A DNA stretch of 64,000 bases from CAYZBF01 sp964476585 (GCA_964476585.1 CAYZBF010000001.1:90310-154309), one strand, 5' to 3'; counted from the stretch's first letter, positions 27,901-36,713 are shown. Notes: a model not told the origin generated them from the letters alone. Numbers and translations are program-made.

Positions 27901-30279
27901 GCCATCCGGTGCACGTCCCCACCTGGGTATATCCTCCTTCATCCTTTCCCCTAACTCCACGAATAGATCCCCTTCATCTCCCTTGACCCATACCTCTAAA
28001 TACTTCTTCTGTGAAAAATTCTCCGCGGCAGAAAATGTTTCCATAATACCAGCCCAGCTATTAAACGGATTACCCTCGGTTCGGGGTTGAAAATATAGAA
28101 CCACGGTGCTCGCATATTGACCTCTTTGCTCGGCAGGGAGTTCCGGATATATATGGGTCCTTGGAATTTTAGAGTTAAACCAGTCAATCTTCCCCAAATT
28201 TTCAAACTGAATTGAACTATCAGGCTGGCTACAATAATTCCATAATCCTGCAGATAATTCCAATCCCCTTGAAAGTTTCACTGATTCCATATCATCTAGA
28301 TAACTCTTCCCGTTAGTAGCTGGATTGGGTAAGGAGAAGGCATATGAACCGTTTATTCTAACACTTGATTTACTTTCAGGGTCAACAAAAGGCAAATTAC
28401 TAAACGTTGAAAGTTCTCTCTTTGTAGAAAAGGCCACCTTTCCAATCGCAATATGAGAAGGTTCAACTCCTACGCTTGGATGAGGCTCAGGGTTAGAACT
28501 GGAACGAAATGCAAAATCGAAATTGACATCACTACCTTCAAATGGATGAGTCGTAATATTGGTTCTTGCTATATATCTTGATGTGAAGGAAAAGAGTGGT
28601 TCCGTATCATAAGTATATGTTATCTTTGAATCAGGACTAATATTAGCACTCTCTGTAAATACAACCCTCCCGGTATTATAATCTATTCTATAATCAACAC
28701 CCGGTTTTAGAGAATCCGTTTCATCAACAATTATAACTTCTGATGAATCAACCAGATCTCCATGCCCTATATAAAATTCCCTCTTAGAAGAAGCTGCAGT
28801 AATCACTATTCGGAAGTTTCTCCCTTCGTTTGCCAGGAGTGTTTTTTTTCTGTATATAGAAGAAACTGTATCAGCACCCAGAACAGGGTTCAGAAATGGT
28901 TTCTCATAGGGAAATATTATACTTCCATCACTACCCATAATTTGGGTAGGGTCTGTTATTCCATTACCATCTCCATCAATGCCGAGAAGTTCCACATATT
29001 CTTTCCCACTTACCTGTTCTATCTCTATATCATCCCCTCCTGATACAACCTTGAATATGGTTACATCCACAGATGTAGGATTCTCGGTCCCAAATGAATA
29101 TATATTCCTCATCATGAGATTCCAGCTGGGGTCTCCAAGACTGGGATTGCGAGGGCGAAGTTGCGCAAGGGTTAAAGTATCACCTGTCTCCGGAGTGATA
29201 TTACCGAGGGTATCAATCCTATTTAGAGCTCCATTGTAGTAGATATACCAAACACTAAGCCTCGTGTCACTAAGGTTCTTCTTTACACGTAGATAAGGTA
29301 AGAGCTGTCCACCTGTAACACGTAAATACCTTAATTCATAGTCATCTTTATAGATAAGTTCTGCAAATTTCGCAGCCTCATTTAAAGGGTTTCCATTAAT
29401 ATCTATAAGGTGTGCAGGCCTTCCCTCCACTGTTCCTTTCTGCTCCAAGAATAAGCCAATGGATATAAGGGAATCTTGTTCCGTTAGACCCGTATAAAAG
29501 TACTCGTCTCTACGATAATCCCTTTCAAAGAGGGTATCCGTGTAGCTCGAGAATGAAAAACTCTCGGTATTACTCGAAGTTTTACTCTCCACCTTCCCGG
29601 CGAGAATATTGTATTTTGTAGAACCAAATATACCAGATGTTTGAATACCAAAAACACTTTGATTCCTTCCTCCTCCAAGTGCCTTAAGATCTCCTGCATC
29701 AACTCTCTGCACAATATCATCCTCATCACCTTCGTACCATATCTTCAACTTGTTATCCTGTTCCCTTGCTTCAGTATCATGATTTATCCTTACATGAATC
29801 TTTTCTCCCACTGTCCCGGTGATATTAGCACGCGTCCGCTGTTCTAACTTTATCTGAGGAAAGGCAGATGTTTCTCTACCAATAAGAGTGGAACTTTGGT
29901 TCCTGCTTACCTCGAGAGAAATCGACTGAGAACCATCTACAGAGATATGGCCCCCTTCCCCAATTATATAGCTAAGCCCTCTTGGGATCTTCAGAGACAG
30001 GTCTATATCGGGGATAATCCCACCTTTTCCGCTTACCTTCTTACTCATAGTTTCACTAATTACTTTCCTGAGTGAACTACCAAAATTTTGGACGAAAAAT
30101 TCCGTATTCCATTCTTCAAAAAAAACTAATCTACCTGAATACAAGTATTGGTCCTTATAGTAATAGTCATCCACCACAACATCTCCAATCTGGTTATGAA
30201 ACTCAGAAAGATCCTTTAGGTAATATTTATTCACAGGAAAACCGGAAAGACTGAGATATGATAATAACAGAACAATCAC
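24904..30279 (-). CDS. sprA: SprA-like giant outer-membrane protein
   Basis: 1791 residues, signal peptide at the N-terminus, beta-rich throughout, ending in the barrel-closing aromatic residue GGRFNIIFKF. SprA-family landmarks: IPDIDLSLKIPRGLSYIIGEGG near residue 100, the internal SYLDDMESVKLSRGLELSAGLWNYCSQ, and GKIDWFNSKIPRTHIYPELP. In Bacteroidota SprA is the roughly 2400-residue translocon of the type IX secretion system, a 36-stranded barrel; this protein is shorter. GTG start at 30279 with GGAG upstream, directly after pdxA. It is last in an operon with three parvulin isomerases. Known SprA complexes contain a periplasmic isomerase, so the gene order is meaningful. Role as type IX translocon is inference. 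Confidence 0.75.
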   Translation of the reverse strand: MIVLLLSYLSLSGFPVNKYYLKDLSEFHNQIGDVVVDDYYYKDQYLYSGRLVFFEEWNTEFFVQNFGSSLRKVISETMSKKVSGKGGIIPDIDLSLKIPRGLSYIIGEGGHISVDGSQSISLEVSRNQSSTLIGRETSAFPQIKLEQRTRANITGTVGEKIHVRINHDTEAREQDNKLKIWYEGDEDDIVQRVDAGDLKALGGGRNQSVFGIQTSGIFGSTKYNILAGKVESKTSSNTESFSFSSYTDTLFERDYRRDEYFYTGLTEQDSLISIGLFLEQKGTVEGRPAHLIDINGNPLNEAAKFAELIYKDDYELRYLRVTGGQLLPYLRVKKNLSDTRLSVWYIYYNGALNRIDTLGNITPETGDTLTLAQLRPRNPSLGDPSWNLMMRNIYSFGTENPTSVDVTIFKVVSGGDDIEIEQVSGKEYVELLGIDGDGNGITDPTQIMGSDGSIIFPYEKPFLNPVLGADTVSSIYRKKTLLANEGRNFRIVITAASSKREFYIGHGDLVDSSEVIIVDETDSLKPGVDYRIDYNTGRVVFTESANISPDSKITYTYDTEPLFSFTSRYIARTNITTHPFEGSDVNFDFAFRSSSNPEPHPSVGVEPSHIAIGKVAFSTKRELSTFSNLPFVDPESKSSVRINGSYAFSLPNPATNGKSYLDDMESVKLSRGLELSAGLWNYCSQPDSSIQFENLGKIDWFNSKIPRTHIYPELPAEQRGQYASTVVLYFQPRTEGNPFNSWAGIMETFSAAENFSQKKYLEVWVKGDEGDLFVELGERMKEDIPRWGRAPDGSDSLLLPNGIIDTEDKNWNFELEPGEDTGLDGIAFDDDKWVYVPDSLDDGRDDYPDQLKTLQDSLKLHRKEGNRRLDSEDLNRDYTLELKSEYFRYKIDLESTELVANYGSGGWRMYRIPMMDSTYYKKFGSPSFENILYARIWFTGVDATARVSIAEIAMVGSKWVDKGIRFYPSDSLNPLGGNFLITYRNSFEDADYIPPVEQEREVYGGYAKEQSLVFKIDSLESGDYCLGESYLELPRGRSGKGYDLRLFESLRFFSEVTSTISDSVMIFLRLLTDSSNYYQYSYNLTPDGWDTLDVKFQNFYDLKLHNDTADGNYSLKGNPTLTNIAYLQLGVANSTLEDFTGEVYFDDIILTGANTDMGHNLDLNIATNVGDLVPNLSYSIQRRSARYKANLDALRDIGDMERISHNFNIKSNAGKILNEFVKIPVSFNYTVSKELPQYRRNSDILLPPEEKANEASLSEIRRITVNLSKPKPSNHWLIKYTLDNIRISGTYSLARSFYPEQKADTVINKSANFKYNLPLPSISPPILSGGQASLVPSNFHFNADYKYKVSDRFKYSVVDSTYQRVKEKPVKELTSSGGFVYKPIRWISVKYNISGKQDLLYGNQLGQNVSLNETIMANHNSSQLGFNNINLSYSNIFSQNHGIDYSKTLGDTLDVRSVRQSRTISITDDFKIQRIIKKVPLISGLSDHINPIRFTSSFGREGYFAYLSSLPDYRFRYGVDPKPGREFIVQSNPGDGGIINKQYNLSSGLNLGRVKIDMSGNWRETNPDEEKIKNSVSAERATNLSFPNVNIQIADIDHYFPGLKKLIKSSKFNVSMNRDRVTTQGLIGLKYSSVGTSLRVSPALDLKFKNDIGIKITSGYSRSDQNSERSYKFKNRSESYDVNITGSYSLKPIQKGISLPLLGRLRWTKPIIIKATFALRNNKEVSMNLSTQNEEIKQDNRNLRFELSSNYDFSNMVSGGLSINYRNYLNRKIADDVTTSYGGRFNIIFKF

Positions 30280-30280
30280 T

Positions 30281-31186
30281 TCAGTCTCCAGTCAAGAATA
30301 TTGCCAATTCTATAGCTTTCTTCATACTTCCCGAATCCGCCACTCCTTTTCCTGCAATATCAAACGCTGTTCCATGATCAGGAGAAGTCCTTGGGAAAGG
30401 AAGTCCTAAAGTCATATTAACTCCTCTTCCCATATTCTTCAATTTAAAGGGTATCATTCCCTGATCATGGTAGAGAGCTATTGCACAATCCTTTCTTTGC
30501 TTTACCCAGTAGGTATCGGGAGAGAAAGGCCCTTCAATATCATATCCTCTACTCCTAAGCTCCTCTATCGCAGGCTCCAATATTTCTATCTCTTCGGTGC
30601 CAAAAAGACCAGAATCTCCAGCATGCGGGTTCAAACCGAGCACACCAAAACTTGGGTTAGAAATATTCCAATAATGCCTAAGGTTTATGTTCGCTAGTTC
30701 AACCTTCTCTATTATAAGTTCCTTTGATATAGTTGATGAAACCTCATTTATGGGGATGTGAGTGGTTATAAAGACCACCCTCATTTCATCTCCGACCATC
30801 ATCATAGCGTACTTTTTAATTGAACACTCCTTCGCAAGTAACTCGGTGTGTCCAGGATAATTATAACCTGCAAGTGCTAAAGCTTTCTTGTGAATTGGAG
30901 CCGTAACCAATCCATCACATATCCCATCTTTACATGCTTTTATCCCCTCCATAATCGAACGGTAAGCAATTTCACCGTTCTCCTTACGTAAGTTGCCCAA
31001 GAAGAACTCCCCATCAATATCAACTATTTCGGTCCGATTCGGGAGAGTAAGATTTAATATTTTTGAATAGTATAGAAGAGCATTTTTATTGCCAAATAGA
31101 ATTACCTTCGTATCAAAAAGGGGAAGTGCCTTTAGTGCGACTTCTGTCCCAATACCACCTGGATCACCCAGAGTAATCCCTATCAT
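30281..31186 (-). CDS. pdxA: 4-hydroxythreonine-4-phosphate dehydrogenase PdxA
   Basis: NAD-dependent oxidation of 4-phosphohydroxy-L-threonine in the DXP-dependent vitamin B6 pathway. Seen: GITLGDPGGIGTEVALKA, metal ligands in YPGHTELLAKEC and YHDQGMIPFK, NPHAGDSGLFGTEE, and FPRTSPDHGTAFDIAGKG near the C-terminus. 301 residues, slightly shorter than the usual 325. The start overlaps the S4 protein gene by 23 bases. No pdxJ in the window, so B6 synthesis cannot be confirmed here. Confidence 0.93.
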   Translation of the reverse strand: MIGITLGDPGGIGTEVALKALPLFDTKVILFGNKNALLYYSKILNLTLPNRTEIVDIDGEFFLGNLRKENGEIAYRSIMEGIKACKDGICDGLVTAPIHKKALALAGYNYPGHTELLAKECSIKKYAMMMVGDEMRVVFITTHIPINEVSSTISKELIIEKVELANINLRHYWNISNPSFGVLGLNPHAGDSGLFGTEEIEILEPAIEELRSRGYDIEGPFSPDTYWVKQRKDCAIALYHDQGMIPFKLKNMGRGVNMTLGLPFPRTSPDHGTAFDIAGKGVADSGSMKKAIELAIFLTGD

Positions 31187-31415
31187 TCATAACCTTATAA
31201 TATTTATCCCCCTCATTATTTACTATCTCTCTTTCAGGAATTGAGATTATTTCGTATGTGATATCCCCTAACTTTATTTTCATTCCTTTATGTACATTTT
31301 TTGAAGGCTTACTCCTTTCTCCTTCGATAGTTACAACACCTCTTTCTATAAATTCCTTTGCCAGCGATCTCCTTTTAATTATCCTAGTCTTTTTAAGGAA
31401 AAGATCCAACCTCAT
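31164..31415 (-). CDS. Small S4-domain RNA-binding protein
   Basis: 83 residues made almost wholly of one S4 domain: MRLDLFLKKTRIIKRRSLAKEFIERGVVTIEGERSKPSKNVHKGMKIKLGD. Similar to HSP15/YlmH-RqcH-associated S4 proteins (RqcP) that bind 23S rRNA or stalled 50S subunits; which one cannot be told. The 4-base overlap with the isomerase upstream and 23-base overlap with pdxA show tight co-translation. Confidence 0.85.
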   Translation of the reverse strand: MRLDLFLKKTRIIKRRSLAKEFIERGVVTIEGERSKPSKNVHKGMKIKLGDITYEIISIPEREIVNNEGDKYYKVMNDRDYSG

Positions 31416-32524
31416 AACTTCTTTAAATACACCTTTTCTTTGATCTCCTCATACCAACTATATAAAGCTTTATCCATCATTCTTTGATAGAGTATATTAC
31501 GAAGATTTTCCTTTACTTCAGAAAATGGAGGAATTCCACCTTCTGTCTTCCAGACAGCGCGAAGGAGATGAAATTTTCCACCCTCAAGGATTGGATGGCT
31601 TATTTCTCCTTCATTCAGTGCATCAATCTCAGCAGAAAGAGGATATCCAAGCGTTTTTACAGGAATTGTTCCCATAAGAACAATACGCTCATTCAGAGTA
31701 GAGTCACCGCTTTCCCAGCTCTCCCGAACCTCAATTGCCCGTTTTAGAGCAACGTTCAGCTCTTCTTCTTTGAAATTGAATTGAAGAAAAATATGCTCCA
31801 ATTCAATCCCGCGTATATCACTTCTATTCAAACGGACTAAATGATACCCCCGCGGAGACTCAAACAGACCCACTTCGCCTTCTGGAATTTGGAGAACCCC
31901 AGAAAGATACTGTGGTAGATCCTCAGGTTTTAAGACCCCAAGTTTACCTCCAATATACTTTGTTGCAGGGTCATCAGAATATTTCTTTGCAAGAACTGCA
32001 AAATCGGTGCCTTCCCGATATTCAGAAATTATTCTCTTTGCTAATTTAAGAAGTTTATTATCTTCTTCCGGAACCACAGGAATATCCAGTTTTTCGAGAG
32101 TAACCGAAGATGGCAGAGCAAGAGAATCCTTGTAGTTTTCGTAGAAATTCCTGACACTTGAAGGAGATATCTGAATTCTACCTTTAAACTTGTTCTGAAT
32201 AAGTTTTCTGGTATAGATCTGAATACGCAGTTCTTCATTATAAATAGAATCTATATAGGGATGCGAAAGCATATCTTGAAGGTCAGGTATTCCCTCCAGA
32301 AGACGCATTTTTGCACTATTTACCTCTTCATCACTAACCGCTAATGTCTCCTTTCTAGCTACACTCACAATCACCCTTCCCATTACCATTTTATCGAGCA
32401 GTTCTTCATCATTTACATTTGGATAAAGTCGGGAAAGGTATTTTACTTCCTGTTTGGTGATGCCTTTTGTTTCAACCACAGCCACTAGTTTATCAAAACT
32501 TAAAAAAAATAAGAATAAAAGCAT
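31412..32524 (-). CDS. Periplasmic SurA-like parvulin peptidyl-prolyl isomerase (third of three)
   Basis: 370 residues: signal peptide, SurA_N-type helical region (DKLVAVVETKGITKQEVKYLSRLYP), then a PpiC/rotamase domain (about 135-240) with VTLEKLDIPVVPEEDN, AKKYSDDPATKYIGGKLGVLK and VGLFESPRGYHLVRL, and a second, weaker parvulin-like segment (ELEHIFLQFNF ... GGKFHLLRAVWKTEGG). Expected to help outer-membrane proteins fold in the periplasm. Its ATG overlaps the stop of the previous isomerase by one base (TAATG). Same operon as the SprA-like gene. Confidence 0.85.
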   Translation of the reverse strand: MLLFLFFLSFDKLVAVVETKGITKQEVKYLSRLYPNVNDEELLDKMVMGRVIVSVARKETLAVSDEEVNSAKMRLLEGIPDLQDMLSHPYIDSIYNEELRIQIYTRKLIQNKFKGRIQISPSSVRNFYENYKDSLALPSSVTLEKLDIPVVPEEDNKLLKLAKRIISEYREGTDFAVLAKKYSDDPATKYIGGKLGVLKPEDLPQYLSGVLQIPEGEVGLFESPRGYHLVRLNRSDIRGIELEHIFLQFNFKEEELNVALKRAIEVRESWESGDSTLNERIVLMGTIPVKTLGYPLSAEIDALNEGEISHPILEGGKFHLLRAVWKTEGGIPPFSEVKENLRNILYQRMMDKALYSWYEEIKEKVYLKKL

Positions 32525-33417
32525 TATTGCCCAGGCACAGGGGGTAGTGAGGGCGAAACTGGAGAATATATACCAAGTTCTCTCTCCAGAACCTCTGGGT
32601 ACACTTCATAATTAAACACTTTCTTCAATGAATCAATAAGGACCTCAGACCTACTCTGGAATTTTTCCTGTCTGAGGACCTGCTTAATCCCCTCCGCAAC
32701 ATCCTCGTATTCAACCTCTTCAGAGCTTTTCTTACGGGAAAGGAGTTTTATAATGTCATAGCCAAACTCGGTCTGAACCACTTCTGTCATATCTCCTGGT
32801 TTCTTTAGTGAAAGAGCATGCTGTTCAAATATAGGTAACTTTATGAAGTCTCCCTTTCTAAATGAACCAAAATAACCATTTTTCTTAACCGTAGAAGAAT
32901 CCGTCGAATATTTCCTCGCAAGAGAAGCAAAACTCTCCCCTTTTTTCAATTTCTCTAGAATCTCCATCCCCTTTTCTATTGAATTCAGGGATATATGAGA
33001 CACCTCAATAACTGAATTATACTCCTCTTCATGTTCTTTGAAATAGGACCTTGCCTCAGCTTCCGAAACAAAGCGACTGCCTGCAAGCATGTCCTGGACG
33101 TAAGCTTGCATAACTATTTGTTTCTTCGTATATTCTATCTGTTTTGAAACCTCGGGCCTTTTGTCCACCCCATTTTTCAAAGCATCCTGATATACAAGTT
33201 CATTTGACACCCAAGCATCAATAAGGTTTGTCCTTGCCTCCTGAGATGCATTTATAAGCACCTGTGGGGGTATCTGGTTAAGCAATTCTTCAACAGTTAG
33301 AGTAGACTTATTAACCCTTGCCACTATTTCCCCCTTCTCTTCTTTCTTACAGCTTGCGAATACAATCATTCCAACAAACGCGAGAAGAATCAATGATGCA
33401 CTTCTTTTAACACCCAC
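32524..33417 (-). CDS. Lipoprotein peptidyl-prolyl isomerase, parvulin type (second of three)
   Basis: Membrane-anchored PrsA-like foldase. The signal peptide ends in the lipobox FASC (MIVFASCKKEEKG). An N-terminal SurA/PrsA-like helical part (ARVNKSTLTVEELLNQIP ... YVQDMLAG) precedes the rotamase domain (IEVSHISLNSIEKGMEILEKLKKGESFASLARKYSTDSSTVKKNGYFGSF ... EFGYDIIKLLSRK). An ATG at 33435 is in frame, but AAAGGAGG lies after it, 4-5 bases before GTG 33417, so I place the start at the GTG. Confidence 0.85.
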   Translation of the reverse strand: MGVKRSASLILLAFVGMIVFASCKKEEKGEIVARVNKSTLTVEELLNQIPPQVLINASQEARTNLIDAWVSNELVYQDALKNGVDKRPEVSKQIEYTKKQIVMQAYVQDMLAGSRFVSEAEARSYFKEHEEEYNSVIEVSHISLNSIEKGMEILEKLKKGESFASLARKYSTDSSTVKKNGYFGSFRKGDFIKLPIFEQHALSLKKPGDMTEVVQTEFGYDIIKLLSRKKSSEEVEYEDVAEGIKQVLRQEKFQSRSEVLIDSLKKVFNYEVYPEVLERELGIYSPVSPSLPPVPGQ

Positions 33418-33485
33418 ATTACCTCCTTTTATCATTTAATCTCTTTACCTTTTTATTAACCTCGAAGTTTTCCGTCTCAGGTTTT

Positions 33486-35027
33486 TCATTCTTTAACTTC
33501 TTCCAAAACAAGAACTCCAAGTCTATCCTTATTTTCCTCGAAAATTTTATTTTCTATCTCCTCTCTTTTATCGTCTTCATAGTCCCTGTTTAATCTATAA
33601 CGAAGTTCTGGATATAGAGGGATATGGGATTCTTTTATGTCTGTCACCTTTACAATAGCCCAGTGTTCATCTCTTTTAACCGGTTTTGAAATTCTACCGA
33701 GTTTAAGTTTAAAGGCAACGTCTCCAATTGTGCCGTTAGTTCCCTTTTCAATATATCCCATCAAACCACCTTTAGTTTTCTCTGGGCCAATGGATTTATG
33801 AGATGCAAGTTCCTCGAAACTCTCACCCCTCTGAAGTTCCCCTCGAATCTCATCCACTTCTTGTTTTGTTGTTACTTCAATCACATATACCTTTCGCTTT
33901 TCCTGCACTCTGTATTTTTCCCTATTTTCCTCGAAGTACTTAAGTCTTTCCTCATCCGTGCAATGTGTGAATGGCTTTACTGCAAAAGCTTTCCACCGAG
34001 GAACTGCTGCTCTTATCAATTGCTCCTTAAAATCCTTGGATATATCAGCTCTTCTGAAGATGCCAAGCCTCTTAGCCTCTAACAGTAGAAAATCAAATAT
34101 AACCCGCCATTCAATGAACCCTTCTGTCTCTTCTCTATTCGAAAATTGAGGTAGCTGTCGCATTGCCTTAATATCAAGAGCGAAATCCCTAACCTTATAT
34201 GTACCAAGGGCACTCCTTGCAAGAACCTTATCCATATCTTCTAATTTGAATTCTGGTTTTAGGCCTTCCCTTGTTCTTTTTGTTGGCCTTGGGACTCGCG
34301 AAGCTAAAAGCCGTAATCCCTCAGGGTCAACCTGTACTCCAAGAATCCATTTAACATAATTTATATGATCATTAGCAGCAAAATCTGCCTTCACCTTCTT
34401 TATTTGGTTTGAAAGCCCATTTTCAATATTGCTAAAATCCTGCACTTCTCCATCCCTAATCTCTAAAACTTTTATCACAGACCAGCTATCTTCAGATTTG
34501 AAGGGGAAAGAAACTTCACCCTCCTTCATTCTAAACACTTTTTTTAGTATAGGTGAAGCGCCGAATCTCCATCTTACCCAACCTATATCCCCTTTTTCGT
34601 TCTTTAGCCTTATAATAGTTGAGTAGTTCTCTGAAACATCTCCAAAATCCCCACCCCGCATAACTTCTTCCCAGGCTCGCCAAGCCGTTTTGAAATCATT
34701 AGTTTGTATAAGTTTTACTTGAACCTCCTTACCCAAAAGTCTGTTCAAGATAAAAGGTTCAGCAGAACTTGGTTTACTATCCTTGATAATCCTATAATAT
34801 AGTTCCTTCACTAAGGTTTCTTTAAAACCTCGTTCAACAGATGCTCTTACAGAATCATCATATCCCTTTTCTTTGGCAAGCTCAAAGAAAACTAGACGTT
34901 TAAGATACGCATCAAGAGATGTACGCAGAGGAATCTCATCTCTATAAATCGTTCTTCCTGCTACTTTTGCGACAGGTTCGCTTCTGTAACTATGCGAAAA
35001 CAAAGACAGGACTAACAGTAACAACAT
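33486..35027 (-). CDS. Periplasmic isomerase with two parvulin domains (first of three)
   Basis: 513 residues with a signal peptide, an N-terminal helical chaperone region (AKVAGRTIYRDEIPLRTSLDAYLKRL), one divergent parvulin domain (VQVKLIQTNDFKTAWRAWEEV ... ENYSTIIRLKNEKGDIGWV) and a better preserved C-terminal one (KVYVIEVTTKQEVDEIRGEL, SIGPEKTKGGLMGYIEKG, DEHWAIVKVTDI). Domain order resembles SurA. It opens the operon that runs through two more isomerases, an S4 protein and pdxA to the SprA-like gene. GGAGG five bases before the ATG at 35027; a TTGACT/TATTTT promoter candidate lies at 35051-35078. Confidence 0.85.
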   Translation of the reverse strand: MLLLLVLSLFSHSYRSEPVAKVAGRTIYRDEIPLRTSLDAYLKRLVFFELAKEKGYDDSVRASVERGFKETLVKELYYRIIKDSKPSSAEPFILNRLLGKEVQVKLIQTNDFKTAWRAWEEVMRGGDFGDVSENYSTIIRLKNEKGDIGWVRWRFGASPILKKVFRMKEGEVSFPFKSEDSWSVIKVLEIRDGEVQDFSNIENGLSNQIKKVKADFAANDHINYVKWILGVQVDPEGLRLLASRVPRPTKRTREGLKPEFKLEDMDKVLARSALGTYKVRDFALDIKAMRQLPQFSNREETEGFIEWRVIFDFLLLEAKRLGIFRRADISKDFKEQLIRAAVPRWKAFAVKPFTHCTDEERLKYFEENREKYRVQEKRKVYVIEVTTKQEVDEIRGELQRGESFEELASHKSIGPEKTKGGLMGYIEKGTNGTIGDVAFKLKLGRISKPVKRDEHWAIVKVTDIKESHIPLYPELRYRLNRDYEDDKREEIENKIFEENKDRLGVLVLEEVKE

Positions 35028-35050
35028 ATATGCCTCCTCCTTTTCATCTT

Positions 35051-35078
35051 AAAATAAAAAATATTGAGAATAAGTCAA
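35051..35078 (-). promoter_or_regulatory. Candidate promoter of the isomerase-sprA operon
   Basis: On the minus strand TTGACT (35078-35073) and TATTTT (35056-35051) are separated by 16 bases, with a start about 20 bases before the ATG at 35027. Confidence 0.45.
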
Positions 35079-35089
35079 GAGCATATTAT

Positions 35090-35193
35090 AAGGTTTCAAG
35101 GGGTCAAGGATAATATAAGTCATTAGTCTTTAGTCAATGTTACACTAATACTTAAGAACCTAAGACCCAAGACCTAATGCCTAATACCAAATA
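35090..35193. repeat. Three adjoining word arrays (period 8, 7 and 7)
   Basis: AAGGTTTC and AAGGGGTC step by 8 (35090-35113). AGTCATT, AGTCTTT and AGTCAAT step by 7 (35118-35138). CCTAAGA, CCCAAGA, CCTAATG, CCTAATA and CCAAATA step by 7 (35159-35193). All lie between the PASTA gene end (35211) and the isomerase promoter. Confidence 0.6.
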
Positions 35194-35210
35194 TAAAACT
35201 GACCAACTAT

Positions 35211-35933
35211 CTATTTTCTTCCCACTACAAGTCTAATTGTATCTCCGAAGGTTACCTCAATGCCGGCTAGAGGTGACTGTAGTAGTACTTCTTCTCTGCC
35301 AGATTCGGTCCATTTTATTGGTGCAAGTTCCAGTTCAAAATCAGCCAGAATTTCCTCTGCTTCATCAAGGGGCAACCCTATAAGGTTTGGCATTAAGAAA
35401 ACCTTTCTTTTTTCCTTCCCAATGAAAACTGTAAACTTTCCTCCTTTCTCAAGACTGTCCTCAATACTGGGCCTTGTTTTAATAACCATTCCATCTTTTT
35501 TGACTGTATCACCCTCTTTTATCACAACTGGTATATTGATAATAATCCTGTTCGTAATGCCATAAAGGTCCAGTGAATCCATAGCATCTTCTTGGGGAAG
35601 ACCTATAATATTCGGCAGCTTAATTTTTCCGGGTCCTTTACTCACGATAAGTTTTATAACACTGCCTATCTTAACTGCTTTCTTCCTTTGGGGAATAGTT
35701 TCCACAACCCTCCCTCTCTCTACCTCTCGAGAATTTACACTATCGTATACTTCGCTTTTGAGGCCCAGGGACTTAAGAAAACCCTGGCTTTCTTTTATTG
35801 CCATATGCTTAAGATAAGGTACATCAACGGTTCTGCTGTGTCTAACTATAACAGGCATCAGAAAATAAAAACTTAGAAAACCTACAAAAAATGAACCTAT
35901 AATAAGCCCGGAATATATGAAAGCTCTTTTCAT
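35211..35933 (-). CDS. Membrane-anchored PASTA-domain protein (three PASTA)
   Basis: 240 residues: one N-terminal transmembrane helix (FIYSGLIIGSFFVGFLSFYFL) and three PASTA modules (PYLKHMAIKESQGFLKSLGL; LPNIIGLPQEDAMDSLDLYG; MPNLIGLPLDEAEEILADF), with the usual V(V/I)SKGPG linker. PASTA domains bind muropeptides or beta-lactams in penicillin-binding proteins and PknB-type kinases. There is no kinase or transpeptidase here. Its start overlaps the end of the next PASTA gene by 4 bases, so the pair is made together. Confidence 0.85.
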   Translation of the reverse strand: MKRAFIYSGLIIGSFFVGFLSFYFLMPVIVRHSRTVDVPYLKHMAIKESQGFLKSLGLKSEVYDSVNSREVERGRVVETIPQRKKAVKIGSVIKLIVSKGPGKIKLPNIIGLPQEDAMDSLDLYGITNRIIINIPVVIKEGDTVKKDGMVIKTRPSIEDSLEKGGKFTVFIGKEKRKVFLMPNLIGLPLDEAEEILADFELELAPIKWTESGREEVLLQSPLAGIEVTFGDTIRLVVGRK

Positions 35934-36694
35934 TGAGAAGCTTCTCTGTTTATAGTTATATTAACAGCCGAACCCTTCTCTACCATTTCTCCAGCCTTCG
36001 GTTCCTGGGAAATGATCACATCAAAAGGATACTCGGGACTGGTTGTCTCTCTAATATTACCCAGCTTTAGTCCCTTATCAAGCAATTTGTCCTTTGCGTT
36101 GAACAAACTCATCATCTTAATATTTGGAACTCCCACCTTTCCCGGACCAGCTGAGATGATAAGTTTTACTGCCACACCCCCTGTTATCTTTGTACCCGGA
36201 TCCGGGACAATGGATATAACTTCACCTTCTGGCGCTGATGAAATCTTCTTTTCTACCTTACCCACATTAAGTCCCTTCTCGGATAAGAACACTCTTGCCT
36301 GATTAAGTTCAAATCCTGTTACATCTGGAACTATTATACTTCCTTCCTTCTCTTCTTCGCTGGTTGGAACTCCTTCACTAACTACTACTTTTACAACCCC
36401 CCCTTTCTCCAACTTTGTTCCCGGCGCTGGGTCCTGATATATTACCCTATCTTTCTCGACGGTTGGATCACTTGTCCTCTCGATAACCAGGGAAAGATTA
36501 CTTCTATCCATTATCATCCGGACTGACTGGAGATCCAGTCTTTCCACGTCTGGAACTTCGATCTTTGCCTCTTTGTTATTCCCTAAAAAATCAGGAACGA
36601 AGTAAATAACCGAAAAGCTCACTAAAGCAGAAACAAAGAGAGATGTCAGAAAAGATATCCAGAATGTCTTTGCCGAACTCCTCTCATAATACAT
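35930..36694 (-). CDS. Membrane-anchored PASTA-domain protein (three PASTA)
   Basis: 254 residues: a transmembrane helix (FWISFLTSLFVSALVSFSVIYF) and three PASTA modules (VPDVERLDLQSVRMIMDRSNL; VPDVTGFELNQARVFLSEKGL; VPNIKMMSLFNAKDKLLDKGL) joined by VSEG and ISAGPG turns. It ends in a fourth half-module-like NITINREASQ strand. Same architecture as the following gene, so probably a tandem duplication. AAGGAGG upstream of ATG 36694. Downstream of rsmB and cysS on the same strand but separated by a repeat-filled spacer. Confidence 0.85.
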   Translation of the reverse strand: MYYERSSAKTFWISFLTSLFVSALVSFSVIYFVPDFLGNNKEAKIEVPDVERLDLQSVRMIMDRSNLSLVIERTSDPTVEKDRVIYQDPAPGTKLEKGGVVKVVVSEGVPTSEEEKEGSIIVPDVTGFELNQARVFLSEKGLNVGKVEKKISSAPEGEVISIVPDPGTKITGGVAVKLIISAGPGKVGVPNIKMMSLFNAKDKLLDKGLKLGNIRETTSPEYPFDVIISQEPKAGEMVEKGSAVNITINREASQ

Positions 36695-36713
36695 ATTTAC
36701 CTCCTTATTACTG

